A stretch of DNA of 64,000 nucleotides from Aquabacterium soli (GCF_003933735.1 NZ_RSED01000002.1:124001-188000), one strand, 5' to 3'. Counted from the stretch's first letter, positions 46,111-55,099 are shown. Numbers and translations: made by a program. Notes: generated from the letters alone by a model not told the origin.

Positions 46111-47493
46111 ATGGACCTGGTCTTTCCTCACACCTTCGTGCCCTGGTTCCGTGCCGTGGCGCCGCACATCCACGCTCACCGGGGCAAGACCTTCGTCGTG
46201 GGACTGTCGGGCGAGCTGATCGCCGCTGGCAAGCTCACCAGCTTCGTGCAGGACATGGCCCTGATGCAGGCCATGGGCATCCGCATCGTGCTGGCCCATG
46301 GCTTCCGCCCGCAGCTGGAAGAGCAGTTGCGAGCCAAGGGCCACACCTCCCATTTCAGCCATGGCATGCGCATCACCGATTCGGTGGCGCTCGACTGCGC
46401 GCAAGAGGCCGCCGGCCAACTGCGCTATGAGATCGAAGCAGCTTTTTCGCAAGGGCTGCCCAACACGGCCATGGCCGGTGCCTCGATCAGTGTGATCTCG
46501 GGCAACTTCGTCACCGCGCGCCCCGTGGGCATCGTCGATGGGGTGGATTTCATCCACACCGGGCTGGTGCGCAAGATCGACGCCGTGTCCGTGCGACGCG
46601 CCATCGATGCCGGCGCGATGGTGATGCTCTCGCCTTTCGGTTTTTCGCACACCGGCGAGGCCTTCAACCTGAGCATGGAAGACGTGGCTACCAGCGCCGC
46701 CATCGCCCTGCAGGCCGACAAGCTGATCTTCGTGACCGAGGTGCGCGGCATCCTGCAGGGCATCGTGCAGGAGCCCCAGCGTGCCGTGGAACTGGAGGCC
46801 GCCCAGCACGACCCCGATGCCGAGATCGACCAGGAACTGGCCCTGCTGGATGCCAAGCGGCTGCTGGCCGCCCTGCCCAACCCGCTGCAGCCCACCGACA
46901 CGGCCTTCTACCTGCAGCATGCGGTCAAGGCCAGCGAAGGCGGCGTCGAGCGCGTGCACATCATCCCGTACAAGGTGGATGGCGCGCTGCTGATGGAGGT
47001 GTTCACGCACGATGGCCTGGGCACCATGATCGTCGACGAGAAGCTCGAGAGCCTGCGCGAAGCCTCGTCCGACGACGTGGGCGGCATCCTGCAGCTGATC
47101 GAACCCTTCGAGCAGGACGGCACGCTGGTCAAGCGCAGCCGCACCGAGATCGAGCGCGACGTGTCGCAGTACACCGTGATCGAGCACGATGGCGTGATCT
47201 TCGGCTGTGCGGCGCTGTACCCTTACCCTGAGGCCGGCACGGCCGAGATGGCGGCACTGACCGTGTCGCCGCACGTGCAGGGCCAGGGCGATGGCGAGCG
47301 CATCTTGAAACGCATCGAGCAGCGTGCGCGCGCCATGGGCCTGTCGTCCATCTTCGTGCTGACCACGCGCACGATGCACTGGTTCAACAAGCGCGGCTTC
47401 TCGCCGGTGGACCCGAACTGGCTGCCCGAAGCCCGCAAGCGCAACTACAAGTGGGACCGGCGCTCGCAAGTGCTGGTCAAGAACCTGAAGTAA
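46111..47493 (+). CDS. argA: Amino-acid N-acetyltransferase (N-acetylglutamate synthase) ArgA
   Basis: A 460-aa classical ArgA, which makes N-acetyl-L-glutamate from glutamate and acetyl-CoA as the first step of arginine synthesis. It has an amino-acid-kinase domain (~10-290: KTFVVGLSGELIAAGKL, RIVLAHGFRPQLEEQL) and a GNAT domain (~310-455: YPEAGTAEMAALTVSPHVQGQGDGERIL in pieces such as AEMAALTVSPHVQGQG, then WFNKRGFSP). ATG 46111 (MDLVFPHTFVPWF) matches the usual betaproteobacterial N-terminus; an upstream start at 46021 would add 30 residues. Arginine feedback is expected on the kinase domain. Confidence 0.95.
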   Translation: MDLVFPHTFVPWFRAVAPHIHAHRGKTFVVGLSGELIAAGKLTSFVQDMALMQAMGIRIVLAHGFRPQLEEQLRAKGHTSHFSHGMRITDSVALDCAQEAAGQLRYEIEAAFSQGLPNTAMAGASISVISGNFVTARPVGIVDGVDFIHTGLVRKIDAVSVRRAIDAGAMVMLSPFGFSHTGEAFNLSMEDVATSAAIALQADKLIFVTEVRGILQGIVQEPQRAVELEAAQHDPDAEIDQELALLDAKRLLAALPNPLQPTDTAFYLQHAVKASEGGVERVHIIPYKVDGALLMEVFTHDGLGTMIVDEKLESLREASSDDVGGILQLIEPFEQDGTLVKRSRTEIERDVSQYTVIEHDGVIFGCAALYPYPEAGTAEMAALTVSPHVQGQGDGERILKRIEQRARAMGLSSIFVLTTRTMHWFNKRGFSPVDPNWLPEARKRNYKWDRRSQVLVKNLK

Positions 47494-47529
47494 CTAACCC
47501 CCTTTTTTTGATCGCGACGAGACTAGAAC

Positions 47530-47802
47530 ATGGCACGCACCATCCAATGCAAGCACCTCAACAAGGAAGCCGAGGGCCTGGATTTCGCACCGTATCCCGG
47601 CGAGCTGGGCAAGCGCATCTACAACGAGATCAGCAAGGAAGCCTGGCAGCTGTGGATGAAGCACCAGACCATGCTGGTCAATGAAAACCGCCTGAACCTG
47701 GCCGATGCCCGCGCTCGCCAGTACCTGGCGCGCCAGATGGAGCAGTTCTTCTTCGGTGGCGGTGGCGACCAGGTGCAGGGCTACGTGCCCCCTTCGGCGT
47801 GA
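47530..47802 (+). CDS. yggX: Oxidative damage protection / Fe(II)-trafficking protein YggX
   Basis: A 90-aa protein matching YggX over its whole length: [19 protein letters not shown] with the conserved Cys, [39 protein letters not shown] and a final EQFFFGGG. YggX protects iron-sulfur proteins and takes part in iron handling; in E. coli it belongs to SoxRS. It follows argA after 36 bp. Confidence 0.97.
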   Translation: MARTIQCKHLNKEAEGLDFAPYPGELGKRIYNEISKEAWQLWMKHQTMLVNENRLNLADARARQYLARQMEQFFFGGGGDQVQGYVPPSA

Positions 47803-47816
47803 ACTGACCCAAGCCC

Positions 47817-48260
47817 ATGCCGATCACCATCGACTGGCCGAACTTCACGCCCTGGACCGCCTTGGCCGGCGGCGCGCTCATCGGCCTGGCCGCCTCCCTG
47901 CTGATCCTGCTCAATGGCCGCATCGCGGGCATCAGCGGCATCCTGGGTGGCCTGCTGCGCCCGGCCCCGGGTGAGATCGCCTGGCGCGCCGCGTTCCTGA
48001 TCGGCCTGGTCGCCTCGCCCTGGCTCTATGCCCTGGCCGCGCCGCTGCCGGCCGTGCGCATCGAAGCCCCTGAAGGGCTGCTCATCGCCGCCGGCCTGCT
48101 GGTGGGCCTGGGCACCCGCTACGGCGCCGGCTGCACCAGCGGCCATGGCGTTTGCGGCCTGTCCCGGCTGTCGCCGCGCTCGCTGGCCGCCACGTTGGGG
48201 TTCATGGCCGCAGGCTTCGCCACGGTCTATGTGGTGCGCCATCTGATCCGGATGCCTTGA
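47817..48260 (+). CDS. YeeE/YedE family (DUF395) membrane protein, first half
   Basis: A 147-aa protein with four helices. The conserved thiosulfate/sulfur-transport motif is seen as [21 protein letters not shown] with two cysteines (read [12 protein letters not shown]). In fused YeeE/YedE (TsuA) this half joins the second half in one chain; here it is split. Start 14 bp after yggX; its stop overlaps the next start (TGATG). Confidence 0.9.
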   Translation: MPITIDWPNFTPWTALAGGALIGLAASLLILLNGRIAGISGILGGLLRPAPGEIAWRAAFLIGLVASPWLYALAAPLPAVRIEAPEGLLIAAGLLVGLGTRYGAGCTSGHGVCGLSRLSPRSLAATLGFMAAGFATVYVVRHLIRMP

Positions 48261-48700
48261 TGAACGACCGTACCCACGCGCGCCTGCCCCTCGTCACCGC
48301 GCTGATCGCAGGCCTGGTTTTCGGCCTGGGCCTGCTGATTTCGGGCATGGCCAACCCCGCCAAGGTGCTGGGCTTCCTGGACCTGGCCGGCGCCTGGGAT
48401 CCGTCCCTCGCGTTCGTGATGGGCGGGGCCATCGCGGTGGGCCTGCCAGCCTTCACGCTGGCCGCGCGCCGCCGCAACGCCCTGCTCACCGGTGAGCCCA
48501 TGCACCTGCCCACCGCCACCCGCATCGACTGGCGCCTGATGGGCGGCAGCCTGCTCTTCGGCATCGGCTGGGGGCTGGCCGGATTCTGCCCGGGCCCGGC
48601 CATCGTGGCGCTGGGCATGGGGCTGGACCAGGCCCTGGTGTTCGTGCTGGCCATGCTGGGCGGCATGGTGGTGTTCGAGATCCTGGAGCGCCGCGCATGA
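48260..48700 (+). CDS. YeeE/YedE-related DUF6691 membrane protein, second half
   Basis: A 146-aa four-helix partner of the preceding protein. It has FGLGLLISGMANPAKVLGFLDL near the start (split: LLISGMANPAKVLG) and GWGLAGFCPGPAIVALG, which carries the conserved Cys. Together the two make a full YeeE-like sulfur-compound permease. The start overlaps the previous stop and its own end overlaps the DUF599 start by 4 bp. Confidence 0.9.
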   Translation: MNDRTHARLPLVTALIAGLVFGLGLLISGMANPAKVLGFLDLAGAWDPSLAFVMGGAIAVGLPAFTLAARRRNALLTGEPMHLPTATRIDWRLMGGSLLFGIGWGLAGFCPGPAIVALGMGLDQALVFVLAMLGGMVVFEILERRA

Positions 48701-49332
48701 GCGCTGCGCCGCTGTGGACCTGGCTGGCCGCCGGGGCCACCCTGGTCATCGTGCTGCTCTACGAAGCACTGCAATGGCTGCCGGGGCGCAACATGCCCGA
48801 CACGCTCTCGCGCGCCGCGCATGCACGCCTGCGCGCAGCATGGCTCAACGCGCTGGCCGAGCAACCCGGCTCCGAGATCCTGGCGGTGCAGACCCTGCGC
48901 AACTCGCTGATGTCATCCACGCTCACGGCATCGACGGCGGCCATTGGCCTGATGGGCACGGTCACCTTGATCGGTGCACCTCTGCTCAACCACGAACCGA
49001 GCGAGCCTTTCGCATTCACGCCCAGGCTGATGCTGGAACTGGCCTTGATGGCCACGCTGTTTGCCGCGCTGGCCTGCTCCACGATGGCGGTGCGCTACTA
49101 CAACCACGCCAGCTTCATCGGTGCCCTGCCGGTCGGCTCGAACGAGCGGGCGCAATGGCAGGCCACCGGTGTGACCTACCTGCGCCGAGCAGGCGTGCTG
49201 TACAGCTGGGGCCTGCGCGGCCTGCTGATGGTGGCACCGCTGGTGGCGGGCGTTGCACACCCGCTGGCCGGCCCCATCGCGGCCTTGGCCCTGGTGGCCG
49301 TACTCGTGGGCTTTGACAGGTTCAGTGCCTGA
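48697..49332 (+). CDS. DUF599 family membrane protein
   Basis: A 211-aa membrane protein with four to five helices, with AWLNALAEQPGSEILAVQTLRNSLMSSTLTAS (core VQTLRNSLMSSTLTASTA) and MAVRYYNHASFIGALP characteristic of DUF599. The function is unknown. The ATGA overlap with the upstream permease makes it the last gene of a yggX-yeeE-like run. Confidence 0.88.
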   Translation: MSAAPLWTWLAAGATLVIVLLYEALQWLPGRNMPDTLSRAAHARLRAAWLNALAEQPGSEILAVQTLRNSLMSSTLTASTAAIGLMGTVTLIGAPLLNHEPSEPFAFTPRLMLELALMATLFAALACSTMAVRYYNHASFIGALPVGSNERAQWQATGVTYLRRAGVLYSWGLRGLLMVAPLVAGVAHPLAGPIAALALVAVLVGFDRFSA

Positions 49333-49441
49333 CGCAACTTTCAATTCACGTCAAGCACAAACCCCACGGATGAGCGAGGGGTGAAACCCTCGGTTGTCGC
49401 CAGCAACGGCAGACAAGGCCAAGGCTTCATGGCACGCTAAA

Positions 49442-49465
49442 CGTTACTTTACATAACAGGTAACG
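49442..49465. promoter_or_regulatory. Inverted repeat upstream of the GDSL esterase gene
   Basis: CGTTAC (49442-49447) and GTAACG (49460-49465) are reverse complements with a 12-bp AT-rich centre. It lies 26 bp before the start codon in a 158-bp gap, placed to act as an operator. Confidence 0.4.
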
Positions 49466-49490
49466 CCACTGGCGTGACTCAGGAGCCTCC

Positions 49491-50657
49491 ATGCCCATCC
49501 GTCACCGTGTTCTCGCGCCCATCGCCTTGGGCATGGCCGCTCTCGGCGCCACCGCCCCCGCGCAGGCCCTGACGGCCGATCCGCTGGCCTTCACGATCTT
49601 CACCGCCGGCGACGTGCTGATCACGCCCGAGCTGGTCTACACCGTCGCGATCGCCGGGCCCAAGACCTGGAAGAGCCTGATCGACCTGGGCGTGCCGTTC
49701 ATGTCGCCCTATGCCGAGACCACTCGCCAGTTGGCGATCAACAAGGCGCCCACGCTCAAGCCCGTGGCCACGCCGGCCCAACCGCCCGCCATCACCTACC
49801 CGACCAGCTACAGCCAGACGATTTCTTTCGGCGACAGCATGAGCGACACGGGCAACATGTTCGAGGTGACGCGCAAGCTGGGCGGCATCGGCCTGCCCAC
49901 TGCACCGAACGACCGCGGCCGTTTCTCTGACGGCCAGGTGGTGGTGGAGGCCATGAGCAATGCGCTGAACCTGCCCCTGCTGAACTACGCCTTCGGCGGT
50001 GCGCAATCGGGCACGGGCAGCCTGCTGCCCTTCTACGCGATGGAGCATGGCCTGCTCAAGCAGATCAACGATTACCTGGGCAACCTGGGTGGCAGCACCA
50101 AGAAGGCCGATGCCAACGCGCTCTACGTGATCTGGACGGGCCCTGATGATTTCTACTGGGGCAACAACATCTACCTGAAGTCCACCGCGGTGACGGTGAC
50201 GGCCAACGTCAAGCAGGGCATGACCTCGCTGTACAAGCGCGGTGCCCGGCACTTCTTCGTGCCGCTGATGCCCGACCTGAGCATCACGCCATCGGCCAAG
50301 CAGCACGTCAAGCTGCAGCGCACCTACATGACCGACGCCAAGAACCGCAGCATCGAGTACGCCAACGCGCTCACGGCCATGCTCAAGGCCTTCGCCAAGC
50401 AGTACCCGGATGCCAAGGTACGCACCTTCGACACCTACACCTACTCCCAGCAGCGCGTGGCGCAGGCAGCGGCTGAAGGCTACAACGTGACGGATGCCTG
50501 CTACACGCCCAAGTTCATGGGCCTGCCGGGCGATGTGTGCGCCGATCCCACGCAGTACCTGTTCTGGGACACCAACCACCCGACCGAGGCAGGCTCCATC
50601 GTGATCGGCACGGCCTTCGCCGAAGCGGTGGTGGGCCCCGCACTGCCCTCGCGCTGA
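49491..50657 (+). CDS. Secreted SGNH/GDSL hydrolase (phospholipase/lecithinase-like)
   Basis: A 388-aa lipolytic enzyme with a Sec signal peptide (residues 1-26, ending APAQA). Block I is ISFGDSMSDTGNMFEV (nucleophile Ser in GDSMSD), block II is FGGAQSGTGS, and the Asp/His dyad is in block V DTNHPTEAG. The oxyanion Asn block is WTGPDDFYW with Asp in place of the usual Asn (GxND), an oddity. It is most like COG3240 phospholipase/hemolysin proteins. It may be cell-surface or exported. A CAGGAG site precedes ATG 49491. Confidence 0.9.
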   Translation: MPIRHRVLAPIALGMAALGATAPAQALTADPLAFTIFTAGDVLITPELVYTVAIAGPKTWKSLIDLGVPFMSPYAETTRQLAINKAPTLKPVATPAQPPAITYPTSYSQTISFGDSMSDTGNMFEVTRKLGGIGLPTAPNDRGRFSDGQVVVEAMSNALNLPLLNYAFGGAQSGTGSLLPFYAMEHGLLKQINDYLGNLGGSTKKADANALYVIWTGPDDFYWGNNIYLKSTAVTVTANVKQGMTSLYKRGARHFFVPLMPDLSITPSAKQHVKLQRTYMTDAKNRSIEYANALTAMLKAFAKQYPDAKVRTFDTYTYSQQRVAQAAAEGYNVTDACYTPKFMGLPGDVCADPTQYLFWDTNHPTEAGSIVIGTAFAEAVVGPALPSR

Positions 50658-50730
50658 TTCCCCGGCCAGGCCACGGCTTCAAAGGGGGGCATTTGCCAGG
50701 AGAGGCGGGCTGTCGCACACTGATGCGAAC

Positions 50731-51129
50731 ATGAACCATGCCCGCACCTCCTCGATGCCCCATGCCCAGCCCTTGATCACAGCCATGGCGATCGCCGTGG
50801 TGGTGGCCCTCGCGTTGCCGGCGTGCACCAAGCGTGAGCTGTCGGAAGACCAGGCCGTGGACCTGCTGGCCAAAAAGGTGAATGCCGATGGGCTCTACCC
50901 GGCGTCACGGCAGGGTGAGTGCCTGTCGTTCGCCGTCGAGCAGCGCCTGGACGAGCGTTTCGAGATCGCCGTGCGGGAAAAGCATGGCGAAGGCTGCCCC
51001 GGAGACCCCGGCACCGGCCCGGTGCTGGACCGTTTCGAGGTTCAGGGGGACGGCAAGTTGCGCCGCTACGACCCCATCGCCGGGGCCTACGTGGATTACA
51101 CGGCCGCGCAGCCCGCGTCGGGCGGCTGA
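50731..51129 (+). CDS. Hypothetical lipoprotein
   Basis: A 132-aa protein with an N-terminal hydrophobic segment and a lipobox ALPAC, giving a lipidated Cys near residue 32. The mature part has two more cysteines (GECLSF and EGCPGD) likely paired. The N-terminus before the hydrophobic core is long (~15 residues), and ATG 50755 (MPHAQPL) could be the true start. No family was recognised. Confidence 0.65.
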   Translation: MNHARTSSMPHAQPLITAMAIAVVVALALPACTKRELSEDQAVDLLAKKVNADGLYPASRQGECLSFAVEQRLDERFEIAVREKHGEGCPGDPGTGPVLDRFEVQGDGKLRRYDPIAGAYVDYTAAQPASGG

Positions 51130-51178
51130 GCGGAAATGGAGGTCAGCCCCGAGAGGCTGCCTCAGAGGCCCTCAAGGC

Positions 51179-52141
51179 TCAAGCCGATGTGGGCATCAGG
51201 AAGTCGCGGCTGATGCCGAAGCCCAGATCACCCACCCGGTCCAGGAACTGCGTCAGGTAGGCGTGCAGGCCGGTGGCCAGGATCTCGTCGATGCGGCTGA
51301 ACTGCAGGTCGGCACGCAGGCGGCCCGCCTTGCGCAGGGTTTCATGGCTGTGGTCGTTGGCCACGGCGCGCAAGTTGTTCACCACTTCGTCGACGCAGAA
51401 CACGAGCGAGCGGGGCATCTCGGCGCGCAGGATCAGCAGCTCGGCCACCTTCTCGGGCCGGATCACGTTGCGGTAGACCTTGCGGTAGACCTCGAAGGCC
51501 GACACGCTGCGCAGCAGGGATGACCAGTGGTAGAAATCCACTTCCTTGCTCTCGTTGCCCACGGACGGCCCGAAGAACTCGGTGTTGCGCGCATGGAACT
51601 TCACGTCCAGCAGGCGTGCCGTGTTGTCGGCCCGCTCCAGGAAGGTGCCGCATCGCTGGAAGTGGAAGGACTCGTCCTGCAGCATGGTGCCCAGCGTGAC
51701 GCCGCGCGACAGGTGCGAGCGGAACTTCACCCACTCGAACAGCTCGCCCGGGTCCTTGGCCAGCGCGTTCTCCTTGAGTAGGCGGTTGAACTCCAGCCAG
51801 GTCTGGTTGGTGGTCTCCCACACCTCGGTGGTCAGGGCGCCCCGCACGGCGCGGGCGTTCTCACGTGCCGCACGCAGGCAGTTCAGGATGCTCGACGGGT
51901 TCTGCGCGTCGCTGACCATGTAGGTCATCACCTGCTTGGGCGTGATCTCGCCCAGGCGCTTGGCGTAGTCCTCCGTGAGCTCGCTGATGCTCAGCAGGCC
52001 CCGCCAGCCGTTGATCGCGGCATCCGGCGACTGCGGCAGGAAAGCCGTCTGGTAGTTCACGTCCAGCAGGCGTGCGGTGTTCTCGGCCCGCTCCATGTAG
52101 CGGGCCATCCAGTAGAGGTGGTCAGCGGTGCGCGACAGCAT
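51179..52141 (-). CDS. Alpha-E domain protein
   Basis: A 320-aa all-helical alpha-E (DUF403) protein beginning MLSRTADHLYWMARYMERAENTARLLDV (core LYWMARYMERAENTARLL) and containing SFHFQRCGTFLERADNTARLLDV and VFCVDEVVNNLRAV. The family always travels with circularly permuted ATP-grasp and transglutaminase-like genes and is thought to work with them in making or altering amide bonds. An earlier in-frame start at 52243 would add 34 residues; ATG 52141 matches the family start. It is the second gene of its unit. Confidence 0.92.
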   Translation of the reverse strand: MLSRTADHLYWMARYMERAENTARLLDVNYQTAFLPQSPDAAINGWRGLLSISELTEDYAKRLGEITPKQVMTYMVSDAQNPSSILNCLRAARENARAVRGALTTEVWETTNQTWLEFNRLLKENALAKDPGELFEWVKFRSHLSRGVTLGTMLQDESFHFQRCGTFLERADNTARLLDVKFHARNTEFFGPSVGNESKEVDFYHWSSLLRSVSAFEVYRKVYRNVIRPEKVAELLILRAEMPRSLVFCVDEVVNNLRAVANDHSHETLRKAGRLRADLQFSRIDEILATGLHAYLTQFLDRVGDLGFGISRDFLMPTSA

Positions 52142-52338
52142 GGGTTTGATCTCCAGCAAGGGTGCGCCCGCATGGGGCAGCGTCTCATGTTCAGCGTGGA
52201 CGAGGTGGGGCGGCAGGCGTTTCTCGATGCGTTCGTTCAGCATGGGCCTTCTCCCTTCAGGTGGTCGGCCAGTGGCCGGGTTGGTTCGTCCGTCAGTGCG
52301 TTCGTGCGTTCGTTGCGTGTTTCAGTGCGCTGGCGCCG

Positions 52339-53772
52339 TCATGCCTCCAGCACCCAGGTGTCCTTGGTGCCGCCGCCCTGCGAGCTGTTGACCACCAATG
52401 AGCCTTCCTTCAGGGCCACACGTGTGAGCCCGCCCGGCACCATCTGCACCTTCTTGCCCGACAGCACGAAGGGGCGCAGATCAATGTGGCGCGGTGCGAC
52501 ACCGCTGTCGACGAAGGTCGGGCACGTCGAGAGCGACAGGGTGGGCTGGGCGATGTAGTTGCTCGGGTTGGCCAGCAGGGCCTTGCGGAAATCCTCCACC
52601 TCGGCCTTGGTCGAGGCCGGGCCCACCAACATGCCGTAGCCACCGGCGCCGTGCACTTCCTTGACGACCAGTTCGGCCAGGTTGTCGAGCGTGTACTTGA
52701 GGTCGTCCTTCTCGCGGCACACATAGGTGGGCACGTTCTGCAGGATCGGTTTTTCGCCCAGGTAGAACTCGATCATCTTGGGCACGTAGGGGTAGATGGA
52801 CTTGTCGTCGGCGATGCCCGTGCCGAAGGCATTGGCCAGCGTGACGTTGCCGGCGCGGTAGGCGCGCAGCAGACCGGCCACACCCAGGGTCGAGTCCTTG
52901 CGGAAGACCTCGGGGTCCATGAAATCATCATCGAGCCGGCGGTAGATCACATCCACCCGCACCGGGCCGCGCGTGGTGCGCATGTAGACGAAATCGTCCT
53001 TGACGAAGAGATCCTGCCCCTCGACCAGCTCGATGCCCATCTGCTGGGCCAGGAAGGCATGCTCGAAGTAGGCAGAGTTGTACATGCCCGGTGTGAGCAC
53101 CACGGCCGTGGGCTCGTTGACGGACGCCGGCGCCATGGCGCGCAGGGTGTCGAGCAGCAGGTCGGGGTAATGCGCGACGGGCGCGACGCGGTGCTCGGCG
53201 AACAGGTCCGGGAAGAGCCGCATCATCATCTTGCGGTTCTCAAGCATGTAGCTCACGCCGCTGGGCACGCGCAGGTTGTCTTCGAGCACATAGTAGGTGC
53301 CGCTGCCGTCTGGGTTGCAGGCGCGGACCATGTCGATGCCGGCGATGATCGAGTAGATGCCGCCGGGCACCTTCAGGTCGACCATTTCCTTGCGGAACTG
53401 GGCGTTGTTGAGCACCGGCTCGGAGGGCACCACGCCGGCCTTGAGGATCTCCTGCCCGTGGTAGACGTCTTCGATGAAGCGGTTGAGGGCCGTGACGCGC
53501 TGGCGCAGGCCTTTTTCCATCTCGCGCCACTCATTGGCGGGGATGATGCGGGGGATCAGGTCGAAGGGGATCAGGCGCTCGGTGCCGGCACCGGTCTCGT
53601 CCTTGTCGCCGTACACCGCGAAGGTGATGCCCACGCGCCGGAAGATGGTCTCGGCTTCTTCGCGCCGGGCTTGCATCATCTCGCGCGGCTGTCGGTCGAG
53701 CCAGCGCTCGTACACCCTGTAGTGGTCGCGCACCTGGTCGGCGGTGGCGTTCATTTCATCGAAGAATCGCAT
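52339..53772 (-). CDS. Circularly permuted type 2 ATP-grasp protein
   Basis: A 477-aa ATP-grasp enzyme of the DUF404/407 group, with permuted order. Marks are FDLIPRIIPANEW, the YYVLEDNLRVPSGVSYMLENRK stretch (core LEDNLRVPSGVSY), DVIYRRLDDDFMDPEVF, VTLANAFGTGIADDKSIYPYVP (core NAFGTGIADDK) and KEVHGAGGYGMLVGP. Acidic Mg-ATP ligands are intact. The expected chemistry is ATP-driven ligation of a carboxylate to an amine, with unknown substrate. A sigma-54-type promoter lies about 50-65 bp upstream of ATG 53772. Confidence 0.93.
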   Translation of the reverse strand: MRFFDEMNATADQVRDHYRVYERWLDRQPREMMQARREEAETIFRRVGITFAVYGDKDETGAGTERLIPFDLIPRIIPANEWREMEKGLRQRVTALNRFIEDVYHGQEILKAGVVPSEPVLNNAQFRKEMVDLKVPGGIYSIIAGIDMVRACNPDGSGTYYVLEDNLRVPSGVSYMLENRKMMMRLFPDLFAEHRVAPVAHYPDLLLDTLRAMAPASVNEPTAVVLTPGMYNSAYFEHAFLAQQMGIELVEGQDLFVKDDFVYMRTTRGPVRVDVIYRRLDDDFMDPEVFRKDSTLGVAGLLRAYRAGNVTLANAFGTGIADDKSIYPYVPKMIEFYLGEKPILQNVPTYVCREKDDLKYTLDNLAELVVKEVHGAGGYGMLVGPASTKAEVEDFRKALLANPSNYIAQPTLSLSTCPTFVDSGVAPRHIDLRPFVLSGKKVQMVPGGLTRVALKEGSLVVNSSQGGGTKDTWVLEA

Positions 53773-53821
53773 CGGCTGGTCCCTTGTGGGGGATGTCCAT
53801 AAAACGCTGACAAGCCTGACT

Positions 53822-53838
53822 TAGCAGGGACTATGCCA
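53822..53838 (-). promoter_or_regulatory. Sigma-54 type promoter of the ATP-grasp/alpha-E unit
   Basis: On the minus strand: TGGCAT, AGTCC, CTGCTA. The invariant GG (53837-53836) and GC (53825-53824) are exactly 10 bp apart. Consensus is TGGCAC-N5-TTGC(A/T), so two positions differ. Predicted transcription begins near 53812, about 40 bp before the start codon. Confidence 0.65.
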
Positions 53839-53937
53839 GGCGGGCCGCGCCTGGCGATGTGGGGCTGGAGACGCAATGCGCGACCGTCAGATGCCAATGT
53901 CTCAAAACGGTGCGCTCTTGTCATCGAATTTACCGAT

Positions 53938-54017
53938 TGCACCAAAAATGTATCTTTTGATCAGCCAGGGGAATCTGTTCGAACTGTCAGGGCTGTCTGA
54001 CACGCCACTTTGGTGCA
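53938..54017. promoter_or_regulatory. Possible enhancer half-sites (NtrC-like)
   Basis: TGCACCAAA at 53938-53946 and its reverse complement TTTGGTGCA at 54009-54017. TGCACC/GGTGCA are the arms of NtrC sites in enteric bacteria, but each occurs here as a half-site. They stand about 100-190 bp upstream of the -24/-12 element, a usual enhancer distance. Confidence 0.4.
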
Positions 54018-54120
54018 GATCAGGATTCGCGCAGCCCCATGCCCACCATCGCCATTCACCTGGTCAGCCATTCGACTGGCTGACGCGCCCCACCCTGGGG
54101 CAAGTTGCATCAGCAGTCGG

Positions 54121-55092
54121 TCAGGCTGCTTCGCGGGGTTCGTCCAGCGGCAGGGTGGTCACACGCACCGACAGGGTGTGCTTGCCCCCACCCCGAATCA
54201 CGCCCCGCAAGGGCGTGACATCCCCGAAATCGCGCCCATACGCGACACGGATGTGGTGCAGCCCGGGCAGGCAGTCATTGGTCGGGTCCAGGCCCAGCCA
54301 TTCGCCAGCACGGGGCGCGTCCAGGCCCGGGCACCACACGCTGACCCAGGCATGCGAGGCATCTGCCCCCAGCAGGCGGGGCTGGCCCGGCGGCGGCTGC
54401 GTGAGCAGGTAGCCGCTGGTGTAGCGCGCAGCCAGACCGCAGGCACGCAGGCAGCCCAGCATCAGGTGCGCGAAATCCTGGCAGACGCCCTCGCGCCGGT
54501 GCAGCACCTCCAGCAAGGGCGTGGAGATGTCGGTGGAGGCCGGCGCGTAGCGGAAATCGCTGTGGATGCGGTGCATCAGCTCGATGGCGCCCTGGGCGAT
54601 GGGTCGCGAGGGATGCAGCGATTCGCGTGCGTAGGCGCGCAACTCCTCATGCAGGGGCACATAGGGCGAGGCATACGAGAACTCGGACGCCGGCTCGAAC
54701 GCGGCCTTCTTGCGGTAGGTGAGCCGCTCGCGCACCCGGGCGATGTGCAGGCTCTGCTCGGGCCGCAGCCCGTGGTAGCGGCTGCGGATCTCGACCTCGC
54801 TGCGCGCCTTGACCACCAGCTCGGTGTGCGGCACGTTCAGCGCGAAGTAGGCCCGGCTGTTGCCGTAGGCATCACGGCGAGTGCTGTGCTGCGCCGGCTG
54901 GGGCAGCACGCTCATCTCGAACACGCGCAGGGTCTGGGCCGCATCCGACAGCGGGCGCAGGCATGCGATGTGGTGCGCCATTTCCACCGGGTAGGCGTAC
55001 TCGTAGCGGGTTTCGTGCTCGACGCTCAGGCGGGCACTGGGCTCGGCGGGGGCGTCGGCGTCGGTGACGGTGGCAGCGGCCATGGCGTTCAT
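54121..55092 (-). CDS. Transglutaminase-like cysteine peptidase family protein
   Basis: A 323-aa protein with an N-terminal Bact_transglu_N beta domain (about 25-110: LSVEHETRYEYAYPVEMAHHIACLRP, core HETRYEYAYPV) and a transglutaminase core. The triad is Cys204 (REGVCQDFAHLML), His in SHAWVSVWCPG and Asp in WLGLDPTND. It can act as protease or amide transferase. The in-frame start at 55140 overlaps the upstream gene; ATG 55092 (MNAMAAAT) begins 7 bp after that gene's stop. It is the third gene of the second unit. Confidence 0.92.
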   Translation of the reverse strand: MNAMAAATVTDADAPAEPSARLSVEHETRYEYAYPVEMAHHIACLRPLSDAAQTLRVFEMSVLPQPAQHSTRRDAYGNSRAYFALNVPHTELVVKARSEVEIRSRYHGLRPEQSLHIARVRERLTYRKKAAFEPASEFSYASPYVPLHEELRAYARESLHPSRPIAQGAIELMHRIHSDFRYAPASTDISTPLLEVLHRREGVCQDFAHLMLGCLRACGLAARYTSGYLLTQPPPGQPRLLGADASHAWVSVWCPGLDAPRAGEWLGLDPTNDCLPGLHHIRVAYGRDFGDVTPLRGVIRGGGKHTLSVRVTTLPLDEPREAA

Positions 55093-55099
55093 TGGGGTG

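Larger units (their letters stand above)
53773..54120. other. 348-bp intergenic region with regulatory signals
   Basis: No gene is supported here. Going away from the ATP-grasp start, it contains a sigma-54-type -24/-12 element (53838-53822) and two inverted TGCACCAAA half-sites (53938 and 54017). The middle (about 53900-54000) is AT-richer than the rest of the window, as expected for an enhancer or promoter region. Confidence 0.6.

Noticed and set aside
47494..47529. T-run after argA as a terminator
   Set aside because: There is no stem before the seven T's, and yggX follows at once, so read-through is more likely.
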